In this document: in pieces, positions 7,580 to 14,903 of the stretch
How the letters are laid out: the number at the start of each line of letters is the position of its first letter
Position numbering within the stretch: the first letter of the stretch is position 1
DNA from: JBBIVB01 sp964567515
GTDB lineage: Bacteria; Patescibacteriota; Patescibacteriia; Veblenbacterales; UBA10138
NCBI GenBank assembly: GCA_964567515.1
Contig: CAZMMW010000004.1
Span: 1 to 27,830, forward strand
Reading direction: 5' to 3'
Length of the DNA stretch: 27,830 nucleotides
Made by a program: the position numbers and the translations under genes
The notes under the pieces: model-generated
Database searches by the model: none
What the model was told of the DNA's origin: nothing
What the model saw: only the letters and a program-made list of their open reading frames with translations

Positions 7580-8227
7580 ATGGGTCAGAAAGTACATCCT
7601 ATATCCTTTCGTACCGGCGTGGTATCTACTTGGAAATCTAAGTGGTTTGCTCGTCGCAGTTTTGCTCAATTCCTGCAGCAGGATATTCGTATTCGCCGTT
7701 GGTTGAGAAATAAGTTGCGTTTAGCCGGTTTGTCTAATATGGAAATAGAACGTTCGGCTAATAATATTAATATTATTATTCATACCGCTAAACCGGGAGT
7801 CATTATTGGTCGCGGTGGAGCTCAAGTGGAAGAATTAAAAAAAGAGATTAAACAAAAATTTTTAACCCCCAAACATAATATCCAATTAACTATTCAGGAA
7901 ACACCTAAAATTGGTTTGGCTGCCAATATAGTGGCGGTTAATATGGCACTCGAAATTGAAAAACGTTTGCCATTTAGGCGCGTAATGAAACAGGCTATTG
8001 ATAATGTGACGAAAGCAGGCGCCTTGGGGGTCAAAGTTCAGGTAGCCGGTCGATTAAACGGAGCAGAGATCGCTAGAACAGAAAGTTTAGCTTCAGGCAA
8101 AGTGCCATTACAGACTTTACGGGCTGACGTCGATTATGCTAGAACTGTAGCTAATACTACCTATGGTACTATTGGCATTAAAGTTTGGATTTATCGAGGC
8201 GAAGTTTTTACTAAAGAAAATAGCTAA
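7580..8227 (+). CDS. rpsC: Ribosomal protein S3 (uS3)
   Basis: This 30S protein at the mRNA entry channel has 215 residues. The N-terminal MGQKVHPISFRTGV is characteristic. A KH domain with the VIIGRGGAQVEELKKEI signature lies at about residues 75-92, and the C-terminal domain has RRVMKQAIDN, GVKVQVAGRLNGAEIART and GTIGIKVWIYRGE. The gene has the usual place between L22 and L16. Confidence 0.98.
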   Translation: MGQKVHPISFRTGVVSTWKSKWFARRSFAQFLQQDIRIRRWLRNKLRLAGLSNMEIERSANNINIIIHTAKPGVIIGRGGAQVEELKKEIKQKFLTPKHNIQLTIQETPKIGLAANIVAVNMALEIEKRLPFRRVMKQAIDNVTKAGALGVKVQVAGRLNGAEIARTESLASGKVPLQTLRADVDYARTVANTTYGTIGIKVWIYRGEVFTKENS

Positions 8228-8246
8228 TTAAGAAAGAATTATTTTT

Positions 8247-8651
8247 ATGTTAATGCCCAAGAAAGTTAAATATCGCAAATGGCACAGAGGCGATCAAATT
8301 TCCGGGGTCGCTCTACGTAAAGCAGTGATCAGTTTTGGTTCCATTGGTTTAAAATCTTTGGAGGCTGGTTGGATAACCGCCCGTCAGATTGAAGCAGCTC
8401 GACGTGCTATTACTGGGCATTTAAAGCGCGGTGGTAAAATTTGGATTAGAATTTTTCCTGATAAACCAATCACTGTCAAAGGTAATGAAATTCGTATGGG
8501 CGGAGGTAAGGGGTCGGTAGATCACTATGTGGCAGCGATTAAACCAGGCACGATGATGTTTGAAATAGACGGAGTCACTTTAGATATAGCTCGGGAAGCT
8601 TTACGTTTGGCAGCTCATAAACTGCCGGTTAAATGTTCAATTGTGCAATAA
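8247..8651 (+). CDS. rplP: Ribosomal protein L16 (uL16)
   Basis: This 50S protein near the A site is a late-assembly component. It has 134 residues. MLMPKKVKYRKWHRGD is a typical N-terminus, so the first of two in-frame ATG codons (8247, 8253) is preferred. GSIGLKSLEAGWITARQIEAARRAI, KIWIRIFPDKPITVKGNEIRMGGGKGSVDHYVAAIKPG and the GVTLDIAREALRLAAHKLPVK end are diagnostic. Confidence 0.98.
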   Translation: MLMPKKVKYRKWHRGDQISGVALRKAVISFGSIGLKSLEAGWITARQIEAARRAITGHLKRGGKIWIRIFPDKPITVKGNEIRMGGGKGSVDHYVAAIKPGTMMFEIDGVTLDIAREALRLAAHKLPVKCSIVQ

Positions 8652-8660
8652 TTTTAATTT

Positions 8661-8858
8661 ATGGTTAAAAATTTATCCATGAAAGAAATAAAAGTCCAAG
8701 ATGTTGTGCAGACGCGTCTATTATTAATAGAGGCACAACAAGAATTACAGCATTTACGTTCCAAAGCCGCTTTGAATGATTTAAAAAATGTAAGGCAAAT
8801 CAGGCAAGTTCGTAAAATTATTGCTCGTTTAAAGACTTATTTAAATTCTTTGACTTAA
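8661..8858 (+). CDS. rpmC: Ribosomal protein L29 (uL29)
   Basis: This small two-helix 50S protein lies at the tunnel exit beside L23. It has 65 residues, a normal length. MKEIKVQDVVQTRLLLIEAQQEL and the second helix KNVRQIRQVRKIIARLKTYL fit the family in layout, although the sequence is divergent. The start could also be the in-frame ATG at 8679; 8661 keeps the usual spacing after rplP. Position between L16 and S17 supports the call. Confidence 0.9.
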   Translation: MVKNLSMKEIKVQDVVQTRLLLIEAQQELQHLRSKAALNDLKNVRQIRQVRKIIARLKTYLNSLT

Positions 8859-8862
8859 TTTT

Positions 8863-9141
8863 ATGCCAACTGATGAAAAGATAGTGAAAACAATCAAACA
8901 AAACCGCGTTTTTAAAGGAACAGTAGTTAGTGCCGCCATGGATAAAACTAGGATAATCTTAGTTAGTCGTAGTATTAGACATCCTAAATATAATAAACGT
9001 TATCAGATCAGCCGCCGCTATGCCGCCCATGATGCTAAGAATGAATATCAAATCGGTGATCAGGTGATGATACAAGAGACAAGGCCTTTGTCTCACACCA
9101 AAAGGTGGCGTATTATTGGTAAAGTTACTAAGGAAAGATAA
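8863..9141 (+). CDS. rpsQ: Ribosomal protein S17 (uS17)
   Basis: This 30S OB-fold protein binds 16S rRNA early in assembly. It has 92 residues. FKGTVVSAAMDKTRIILVSR, HPKYNKRYQISRRYAAHD and QIGDQVMIQETRPLSHTKRWRIIGKV are close to the family pattern. It starts 4 bases after rpmC. An AAGGAAAG stretch at its 3' end serves as a Shine-Dalgarno sequence for rplN. Confidence 0.97.
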   Translation: MPTDEKIVKTIKQNRVFKGTVVSAAMDKTRIILVSRSIRHPKYNKRYQISRRYAAHDAKNEYQIGDQVMIQETRPLSHTKRWRIIGKVTKER

Positions 9142-9142
9142 T

Positions 9143-9514
9143 ATGATTCAATTACGTAGTATGTTAGCAGTCGCTGATAATTCTGGAGCTAGAAAAGTCC
9201 AGTGTATTACTGTCCTGGGTGGTTATAGAAAACGTTATGCCAGAATAGGCGATGTTATTATGGTGGTGGTTAAAGAAGCAGAACCGCATGGTCTAATTAA
9301 AAAAAGCGAAGTTGTGCCCGCAGTAATTGTGAGGACACGTAAAGAATTGGCTCGGCTCGACGGTATTTATATCAGATTTGACGATAACGCTGTAGTAATT
9401 ATTGATAAGAAAACCAAGGAACCGCGAGGAAGTCGTATTTTTGGACCAGTTGCCAGGGAGTTGAGAATGCGTGGTTTTCAAAAAATTATTTCTTTAGCCC
9501 CAGAGGTGTTATAA
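9143..9514 (+). CDS. rplN: Ribosomal protein L14 (uL14)
   Basis: This 50S interface protein has 123 residues from the ATG at 9143, which gives the classical MIQLRSMLAVADNSGARK N-terminus. An upstream in-frame start at 9116 would overlap rpsQ and adds residues unlike the family. Unusually for this operon the start has a Shine-Dalgarno-like AAGGAAAG a few bases upstream. VIMVVVKEAEPHGLIKKSEVV, RFDDNAVVIID and SRIFGPVARELR are diagnostic. Confidence 0.98.
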   Translation: MIQLRSMLAVADNSGARKVQCITVLGGYRKRYARIGDVIMVVVKEAEPHGLIKKSEVVPAVIVRTRKELARLDGIYIRFDDNAVVIIDKKTKEPRGSRIFGPVARELRMRGFQKIISLAPEVL

Positions 9515-9520
9515 AAATAT

Positions 9521-9832
9521 ATGTCTTTAAATATTAAAAAAGGAGATATGGTGGAAGTGATTAGTGGACGAGATCGCGGTAAACGCGGTAAGGTGTCGCA
9601 GGTATTTCCTCGTGAGCGTATGGTAGTGGTAGAAGGTATTAATATACGTTTTAAACATACTCGTGCTAGGAAACAGCGAGAATCAGGACAACGCATCCAA
9701 TTTGCTTCGCCCTTGTTAGCCTCTAAAGTAGAATTGATTTGCTCACATTGTGACAAACGAACGCGAGTAAATATCGATTTGACTAGTACTAATAAGACCC
9801 GTGTTTGTAAAAAATGTAAACAAGCTATTTAA
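9521..9832 (+). CDS. rplX: Ribosomal protein L24 (uL24) with zinc-ribbon end
   Basis: This assembly-initiating 50S protein has 103 residues. The KOW motif region is IKKGDMVEVISGRDRGKRGKVSQVFP, followed by VVVEGINIRFKHTR. The C-terminus carries two CxxC knuckles (CSHC at about 76-79 and CKKC at about 97-100), which could hold a zinc ion. The zinc-binding form occurs in some bacterial L24 proteins, while E. coli L24 lacks it. Confidence 0.96.
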   Translation: MSLNIKKGDMVEVISGRDRGKRGKVSQVFPRERMVVVEGINIRFKHTRARKQRESGQRIQFASPLLASKVELICSHCDKRTRVNIDLTSTNKTRVCKKCKQAI

Positions 9833-9836
9833 CTTT

Positions 9837-10388
9837 ATGTTAGAATTGAGATTAAAACAGAAATATCATAAAGAAATTGTGCCGACTTTGATCAAGGAGT
9901 TTGGCTATCAGAATATTTTAGCAGTACCCAAGTTAGTTAAAACCACTATTAATGTTGGTTTGGGCAAGTCTTTAACTGATCCAAAGTTAGTAGAAGTGGC
10001 TACTAGTACTTTAACCCGCATTACTGGACAAAAACCAATTCTTCGTCATGCTAAGAAATCAATTTCTAATTTTAAAATTAGACAAGGTATGACTATTGGC
10101 TTGCAGGTTACTTTGCGAGGAGTAAGGATGTACGAATTTTTGGATAAACTGTTCAATGTCAGCTTACCTAGAGTTAGAGACTTTCGTGGTGTTAAGTTGA
10201 CAGCTTTAGATCAGCAGGGGAATCTTACCGTTGGTTTTAAAGAGCATATTGTTTTTCCTGAAATTAAGAGCGATGAAGTAGAAAGTATACATGGTTTAGA
10301 AATATCCATTACCACTACAGCCAAAGATAATCAAAAAGGTCGTCGTTTGTTTGAATTATTAGGGGTGACTTTCGCACGGGAGGAATAA
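9837..10388 (+). CDS. rplE: Ribosomal protein L5 (uL5)
   Basis: This 50S central protuberance protein binds 5S rRNA. It has 183 residues from the ATG at 9837, 4 bases after the rplX stop. The in-frame ATG at 9801 would overlap rplX and does not match family N-termini. LRLKQKYHKEIVPTLIKEFGYQN, ITGQKPILRHAKKSISNFKIRQGMTIGLQVTLRG and the GFKEHIVFPEI block are characteristic. Confidence 0.97.
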   Translation: MLELRLKQKYHKEIVPTLIKEFGYQNILAVPKLVKTTINVGLGKSLTDPKLVEVATSTLTRITGQKPILRHAKKSISNFKIRQGMTIGLQVTLRGVRMYEFLDKLFNVSLPRVRDFRGVKLTALDQQGNLTVGFKEHIVFPEIKSDEVESIHGLEISITTTAKDNQKGRRLFELLGVTFAREE

Positions 10389-10394
10389 TTTTTA

Positions 10395-10589
10395 ATGTCA
10401 ACTACAGCTCAAGAAATTAAATCAACTCGTTCTCGGAGCCAACCTAAATATCAGACCAGGGTGGTTAGACGTTGTTGGCGTTGTGGCCGTAAAAGAGGTT
10501 ATATGAGAGATTTTGATCTGTGCCGTATTTGTTTTAGAGAACTAGCTTCTAATAATGAGATTCCTGGTGTAAGAAAGGCCAGTTGGTAA
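10395..10589 (+). CDS. rpsN: Ribosomal protein S14, zinc type (uS14)
   Basis: This 30S head protein has 64 residues, matching the short zinc-binding form (about 61) rather than the long zinc-free form (about 100). Four cysteines in CWRCGRKRGY and DFDLCRICF form the zinc site. The C-terminus GVRKASW is the family hallmark. The N-terminal 18 residues are a slightly long basic tail. Confidence 0.97.
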   Translation: MSTTAQEIKSTRSRSQPKYQTRVVRRCWRCGRKRGYMRDFDLCRICFRELASNNEIPGVRKASW

Positions 10590-10602
10590 AGGAGATAATT
10601 TT

Positions 10603-10992
10603 ATGCACAGTGATTCAATTAGTGATACACTTACTAGAATCAGAAACGGTTTGGCCGTTGGCAAAACCGAAGTCTTGGTTCCATTTTCTAATTTAAAAGA
10701 ACGTTTGGTGCAGATTTTAATTCAGGAAGGATACTTGTCTGGAATGGAAGAAATTAACTCACCTTTTCGTAGTTTGTTAATTCGTTTAAAATACGAAGAT
10801 GGCAAGCCGGTGCTTAAGTATTTGCAAAGAGTGAGTACCCCAGGCAATAGACGTTATGTAAGCAAAGAAGAATTGCCAACAGTGTTATCAGGAGCGGGGC
10901 TCGCTATTATTTCCACTTCTCAAGGTTTGATGACTAATAAAGAGGCCCGTCGGCGCAAGTTAGGTGGCGAGGTAATTTGTGAATTATACTAG
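10603..10992 (+). CDS. rpsH: Ribosomal protein S8 (uS8)
   Basis: This 30S protein binds the central domain of 16S rRNA and in E. coli is the repressor of the spc operon. It has 129 residues. SDSISDTLTRIRNGLAVGK at the N-terminus and the C-terminal STSQGLMTNKEARRRKLGGEVICELY are diagnostic. It has one of the few good Shine-Dalgarno sequences in the cluster (GGAG about 10 bases before the ATG). Its TAG stop is separated by a single base from the next, non-ribosomal ORF. Confidence 0.98.
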   Translation: MHSDSISDTLTRIRNGLAVGKTEVLVPFSNLKERLVQILIQEGYLSGMEEINSPFRSLLIRLKYEDGKPVLKYLQRVSTPGNRRYVSKEELPTVLSGAGLAIISTSQGLMTNKEARRRKLGGEVICELY

Positions 10993-10993
10993 T

Positions 10994-11158
10994 ATGCTAA
11001 CAATTATTCTTTGGATTCTCTTAATTTTACTCGGAATTGTTGTGCTGCCCATAGGTGTGTGGTTAATAATTATGAGTATACAACACGGCAATAAAATATC
11101 AGTAACGAAATTGTGGTTTTCTTGGTGGAGTCGATTACTAAGGAAAAAGATTGAATAA
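10994..11158 (+). CDS. Small membrane protein inside the spc operon
   Basis: This 54-residue ORF starts one base after the rpsH stop and ends 36 bases before rplF. Residues about 3-27 form a continuous hydrophobic segment (MLTIILWILLILLGIVVLPI, then GVWLIIM), a likely single membrane helix. The C-terminal half is polar then basic and tryptophan-rich (LWFSWWSRLLRKK), likely an interfacial amphipathic helix at the inner face. Bacterial spc operons normally run rpsH-rplF without such a gene. Tight spacing suggests translational coupling to S8. I recognise no family. It may help SecY-related membrane work or be a local innovation; the function is unknown. Confidence 0.7.
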   Translation: MLTIILWILLILLGIVVLPIGVWLIIMSIQHGNKISVTKLWFSWWSRLLRKKIE

Positions 11159-11194
11159 TTTTTAATTTTGATTTTTGCATTTTTAATTTTTATT

Positions 11195-11752
11195 ATGTCA
11201 CGTTTAGGTAAACAACCAATAATCGTTCCTCAAGGCGTACAAGTAACTATTACCGTTGACTCAGTCCAGTTTAAAGGACCTAAAGGAACGATGCAACAAA
11301 AAATTCCAAGTCAAATTAAAGTTACGCAGGATGTAGATAAACTAATCGTTTCTGTATCAGATGTTAACAATAACACCAATCGCGCTTTATGGGGTTTAAC
11401 TAGACAGTTATTAGCCAATGCCGTGGAAGGTGTTACTAAAGGATTTATTAGACAGTTAGAAATCAATGGGGTCGGTTTCCGTGTTCAAGTGGAAGGTAAT
11501 AAGTTGGTTTTGAATGTTGGTTTTTCTCATCCAGTTAATTTTGATTTACCTAACGGTATTACAGCTAAGGTGGAAAAGAATTTGATTACCCTAGAAGGTA
11601 TTGATAAACAATTAGTAGGAGAAACAGCTGCTCAATTACGTAAAGTGAAACCACCTGAACCTTATAAAGGTAAGGGTATTAAATATCTTAATGAGGTAAT
11701 TCGCCGCAAAGCTGGTAAATTAGCTAAAGCTGCCGGCGCTGGAGCTAAGTAA
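11195..11752 (+). CDS. rplF: Ribosomal protein L6 (uL6)
   Basis: This 50S protein near the factor-binding site has 185 residues from the ATG at 11195 (MSRLGKQPIIVPQGV). An upstream in-frame ATG at 11168 adds a hydrophobic stretch not seen in L6, so it is rejected. Two repeated L6 domains are present: NRALWGLTRQLLANAVEGVTKGF, GVGFRVQVEGNKLVLNVGFSH, and the C-terminal signature PPEPYKGKGIKYLNEVIRRKAGK. Confidence 0.97.
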   Translation: MSRLGKQPIIVPQGVQVTITVDSVQFKGPKGTMQQKIPSQIKVTQDVDKLIVSVSDVNNNTNRALWGLTRQLLANAVEGVTKGFIRQLEINGVGFRVQVEGNKLVLNVGFSHPVNFDLPNGITAKVEKNLITLEGIDKQLVGETAAQLRKVKPPEPYKGKGIKYLNEVIRRKAGKLAKAAGAGAK

Positions 11753-11757
11753 AATTT

Positions 11758-12111
11758 ATGGGTATTAGAGAAAATAGATTATTAAGACGAAGAGCTAGAA
11801 TTCAAGCCAAAATAAAAGGGACAGCCTCAAGACCCAGATTATCGGTTTATCGCAGTTTGCGTTACTTAGAATGCCAGTTAATTGATGATACTACGGCCTG
11901 TACTTTGTTAGCTTTAACAGACCGTCATCATGGTAAAAAGAAAAAAGAATTTCCTCCTTGTGAACGAGCTAAAAAATTAGGTTCTGAATTAGCGGTTGCC
12001 GCACAAGCCAAAGGGATTAAAAAGGTTGTTTTTGATCGTCGTGGTTTTAAATATCATGGACGTATTAAAGCCTTGGCCGAAGCCGCACGTCAAGCTGGAT
12101 TACAATTTTAA
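11758..12111 (+). CDS. rplR: Ribosomal protein L18 (uL18)
   Basis: This 50S protein binds 5S rRNA with L5. It has 117 residues, normal for bacteria. The basic N-terminus RLLRRRARIQAKIKGTASRPRLSVYRS and the C-terminal VVFDRRGFKYHGRIKALAEAARQAGLQF are diagnostic. It starts 5 bases after rplF with no Shine-Dalgarno sequence. Confidence 0.97.
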   Translation: MGIRENRLLRRRARIQAKIKGTASRPRLSVYRSLRYLECQLIDDTTACTLLALTDRHHGKKKKEFPPCERAKKLGSELAVAAQAKGIKKVVFDRRGFKYHGRIKALAEAARQAGLQF

Positions 12112-12121
12112 ATAAATTTAT

Positions 12122-12625
12122 ATGTCTGAACAATCAACTAGTAATAAAACAGATAAACCAAGAGGTCGCAGGAATTTTGAGCATACAGAACAAGAATTTG
12201 AACAGCGGGTGATTGAGATTAGCCGGGTCGCTCGTGTTATGGCCGGAGGAAAACGTTTGCGTTTTCGCGCCTTAGTAGTCATAGGTGATAATCATGGCCG
12301 TGTTGGGTCCGGTTTAGCTAAAGGCGCTGACGTTTCTATTGCTGTTAATAAAGCTACTAATCAGGCTAAAAAACATTTAATGATAGTGCCAATAGTACGA
12401 GAAACTATACCACACCAAATAAGGGCTAAATATGGTAGCGCCTATGTATTAATTAAACCAGCGCCGTTAGGTACTGGAGTTATTGCTGGTGGCCCGGTAC
12501 GAGTGGTTTTGGGTGTGGCCGGCATACCTAATGTAGTGGCGAAGATGTTAGGTTCAGCTAACAAAGTAAATAATGTGCGGGCGGTACTTAAAGCCCTAGC
12601 TAGTTTTAAAAAAGTAACCAAGTAA
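12122..12625 (+). CDS. rpsE: Ribosomal protein S5 (uS5)
   Basis: This 30S protein contributes to decoding fidelity and the mRNA entry site. It has 167 residues. After a polar N-terminal tail of about 25 residues come RVIEISRVARVMAGGKRLRFRALVVIGD, GRVGSGLAKGADVSIAVNKA and GTGVIAGGPVRVVLGVAGIPNVVAKMLGS, all strong family blocks. The next gene starts 4 bases later and is L15: the L30 gene that usually sits here is absent. Confidence 0.97.
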   Translation: MSEQSTSNKTDKPRGRRNFEHTEQEFEQRVIEISRVARVMAGGKRLRFRALVVIGDNHGRVGSGLAKGADVSIAVNKATNQAKKHLMIVPIVRETIPHQIRAKYGSAYVLIKPAPLGTGVIAGGPVRVVLGVAGIPNVVAKMLGSANKVNNVRAVLKALASFKKVTK

Positions 12626-12629
12626 TATC

Positions 12630-13097
12630 ATGATATTAGGTTTACATAATTTAAGGAGTCCTCGTGGCTCTAAAAAACCGCGTAAGCGTTTAGGACGCGG
12701 TAATGCTTCAGGGCATGGTACTTATTCAACTCGCGGTCAAAAAGGCCAACGAGCCAGATCAGGTGGCCGCAAAAGATTAATTCAACGCGGTGTTAAACAT
12801 TTTATTATGCGTATGCCTAAGCAACGCGGTTTTACTAGTCTTCGCCCAAAGAGAGAGATTATTCTAGTGGATAAGTTGAATAATTTGGCCGAAGGAACAG
12901 TGGTTGATTTAAAAACTTTAAAAGCTTTAAAGTTGGCAACCGGTAGTAAAGTTAAAATAATTGGTAATAAAAAATTAACTAAAAAACTAGTTATTAAAGT
13001 TGGCCCAATTTCTCAAGGCGCACGTCAAGCAGTTGAAGCCGCTGGCGGCAAAGTAGAGTGGGTAGCTAATAAAACCACCATCACTACTGAAAATTAG
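12630..13097 (+). CDS. rplO: Ribosomal protein L15 (uL15)
   Basis: This 50S protein with a long basic N-terminal arm has 155 residues. The arm has KKPRKRLGRGNASGHGTYSTRGQKGQ and SGGRKRLIQRG, and the globular part ends with the VEAAGGKVEWV signature. It follows rpsE directly and precedes secY, as in most spc operons apart from the missing rpmD. Confidence 0.96.
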   Translation: MILGLHNLRSPRGSKKPRKRLGRGNASGHGTYSTRGQKGQRARSGGRKRLIQRGVKHFIMRMPKQRGFTSLRPKREIILVDKLNNLAEGTVVDLKTLKALKLATGSKVKIIGNKKLTKKLVIKVGPISQGARQAVEAAGGKVEWVANKTTITTEN

Positions 13098-13119
13098 TTA
13101 TATTTTGTAAAATAACTAT

Positions 13120-14397
13120 ATGTGGGATAAATTGATACAGATTTGGAAAACGCCAGATTTACGAAGAAAAATCCTTTTTGTTCTGTTGATGTTGGTGATC
13201 TTTCGTTTAGCAGCTCATCTACCCATTCCGGGTGTAGATCCATTAGCTTTGCGCAAGTTTTTTGCTTCCAATCAGATTTTTGGTTTAATTAATTTATTTT
13301 CCGGAGGCACGATGGAAAATTTTTCCGTAGTGATGTTAGGTGTAGCTCCTTACATTACGGCCTCTATTATTATGCAGCTTTTAACTATGATCATTCCAAA
13401 ACTAGAAGAGTTATCTAAAGAGGGTGAATATGGTTATCATAAAATTAATCAATATACTAGAATTTTAACCGTACCGTTGGCTATATTACAAGCTTATGGA
13501 TTTATTACTCTTCTGAGTACTCAAGGAGGAGGGCGTGTGTTAGGTAACTTAGATACTTGGCAATTAATTACTAGTATTATCACAGTCACCGCTGGTACTA
13601 TTTTTTTAATGTGGTTAGGTGAGTTGATATCAGAACGAAAAGTAGGTAATGGTATTAGTTTATTGATTTTTGCCGGTATCGTGGCAGGGGTACCGCAGGT
13701 AATTCAACAAACCATAGTAACTTATGATCCACAACAACTGTTTACCGTCATTGCTTTCTTGGTTATTGCGGCAGTAACCATAGTAGGTGTAGTAGTGGTA
13801 ACTGAAGCACAGCGTAATGTGCCAGTCACTTATGCCAGAATGGTGAGGGGAAATAAAATGTATGGCGGGGCCAGCACTTTTTTACCTTTGCGTTTATTGC
13901 AGGCCGGCGTGATTCCTATTATTTTTGCTATTTCTTTAATTATCATGCCTCCGATGTTGGCTCAATTTTTTGTTCGATCACAAGCTGTTTGGCTTGCCAA
14001 TTTAGCTCATTTTATTATCAACTTATTTCAAAATCAAATTTTTTACGCCATAGCTTATTTTGTCTTAGTGTTTGCTTTTACTTATTTTTATACCGCAGTC
14101 ATTTTCCGTCCTCAGCAAATTGCTGAAAACTTACAGAAACAAGGTGGCTTTATTCCTGGTATTAGACCCGGCAGAAATACTTCTGAATTCCTTGGTTCTA
14201 CTATGAATAAAATTATTTTTGCTGGAGCTTTGTTTTTGGGTTTAATCGCTATTTTGCCTTTATTAGTGGAAGGATTTACTGGTTCTGGGACTTTAGTTAT
14301 TGGCGGAGCTTCACTTTTGATCGTGGTGTCAGTGGTTATTGAAATGGTGCGCCAAATCAACGCGCAATTAGTTATGCGCGATTACGACAAGCTGTAA
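13120..14397 (+). CDS. secY: Protein translocase subunit SecY
   Basis: This is the channel subunit of the SecYEG translocon in the cytoplasmic membrane. It has 425 residues with about ten hydrophobic helices. Visible landmarks are the N-terminal RRKILFVLLMLVIFRLAAHLPIPGVDP, the plug-region LFSGGTMENFSVVMLGVAPYI, ELISERKVGNGISLLIFAGIV, and the long cytosolic C5 loop containing NPxxIAENL-type FRPQQIAENLQKQGGFIPGIRPG, which contacts SecA and the ribosome. It ends the spc-type transcription unit. Confidence 0.98.
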   Translation: MWDKLIQIWKTPDLRRKILFVLLMLVIFRLAAHLPIPGVDPLALRKFFASNQIFGLINLFSGGTMENFSVVMLGVAPYITASIIMQLLTMIIPKLEELSKEGEYGYHKINQYTRILTVPLAILQAYGFITLLSTQGGGRVLGNLDTWQLITSIITVTAGTIFLMWLGELISERKVGNGISLLIFAGIVAGVPQVIQQTIVTYDPQQLFTVIAFLVIAAVTIVGVVVVTEAQRNVPVTYARMVRGNKMYGGASTFLPLRLLQAGVIPIIFAISLIIMPPMLAQFFVRSQAVWLANLAHFIINLFQNQIFYAIAYFVLVFAFTYFYTAVIFRPQQIAENLQKQGGFIPGIRPGRNTSEFLGSTMNKIIFAGALFLGLIAILPLLVEGFTGSGTLVIGGASLLIVVSVVIEMVRQINAQLVMRDYDKL

Positions 14398-14520
14398 TTT
14401 TAATTAACAAAAAAATAATAAAAAATAGGAGTTTAAAATGTTTATTTTAGAATGATTGAGATGAATAGATATTAATATTATTAATGGCAACTCGTTGTAT
14501 TTTCTTTTACTTGTTCTAGC

Positions 14521-14569
14521 TGAGACCGTTGTCTCAAAGGAATTGTGTGACGATCCTTGCGGTGAGGAT
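14521..14569 (+). ncRNA. Candidate small structured RNA or secY 3' UTR
   Basis: The TGAGAC/GTCTCA hairpin with a CGTT loop, and the ATCCT/AGGAT hairpin with a 7-base loop, lie close together and are followed by an intrinsic terminator about 30 bases later. This is the arrangement of a small transcript or a processed 3' UTR. I recognise no known RNA family. Confidence 0.3.
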
Positions 14570-14600
14570 TAATTATAAAAATTTTTAAAAGAAAAATCTA

Positions 14601-14639
14601 ATTACCACTCGTTTTTTAATGAGTGATAATATTTTTTTA
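14601..14639 (+). terminator. Intrinsic terminator after secY
   Basis: ATTACCACTC (14601-14610) pairs with GAGTGATAAT (14621-14630) with one mismatch around a 10-base loop, followed by a run of seven T. It probably ends the ribosomal-protein/secY transcript. Confidence 0.75.
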
Positions 14640-14667
14640 TATCATAATCACGACGACCGTCATAATC

Positions 14668-14817
14668 ATGATATATTTGTCTTTATTAAACAATAAATCA
14701 ACCCGTTTTGCCTTTGGTTATTTTTATGTCCAAGTGGATAAAAAAGTGACCAAGAATAATTTTTGTTGCGAAGTATTTATTGAGTTTAGTAAAATAGCAC
14801 TTGGTTTTAGCGAGTAA
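14668..14817 (+). CDS. Questionable 49-residue ORF
   Basis: An ATG at 14668 opens 49 codons with a neutral, phenylalanine-rich product (including TRFAFGYFYVQVDKK and NNFCCEVF). There is no Shine-Dalgarno sequence and no recognisable family. In its favour, its stop codon sits in an AGCGAGT/ACTCGCT inverted repeat (14809-14815 with 14835-14841) that could end a short transcript. It could equally be chance in AT-rich spacer DNA. Confidence 0.2.
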   Translation: MIYLSLLNNKSTRFAFGYFYVQVDKKVTKNNFCCEVFIEFSKIALGFSE

Positions 14818-14903
14818 ATAAAAAACAACGTCTAACTCGCTTTATTTCCGGGCGTATGACACATCAGGATCAGATTCGGCCACAAGGCGCACCTCGACAA
14901 CGC

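Noticed and set aside
9478..9756. Minus-strand ORF opposite rplX
   Set aside because: It lies opposite a clear L24 gene and its product has no recognisable features.
14112..14360. Minus-strand ORF inside secY
   Set aside because: It lies wholly within the conserved secY coding sequence and has no family features; a shadow frame.
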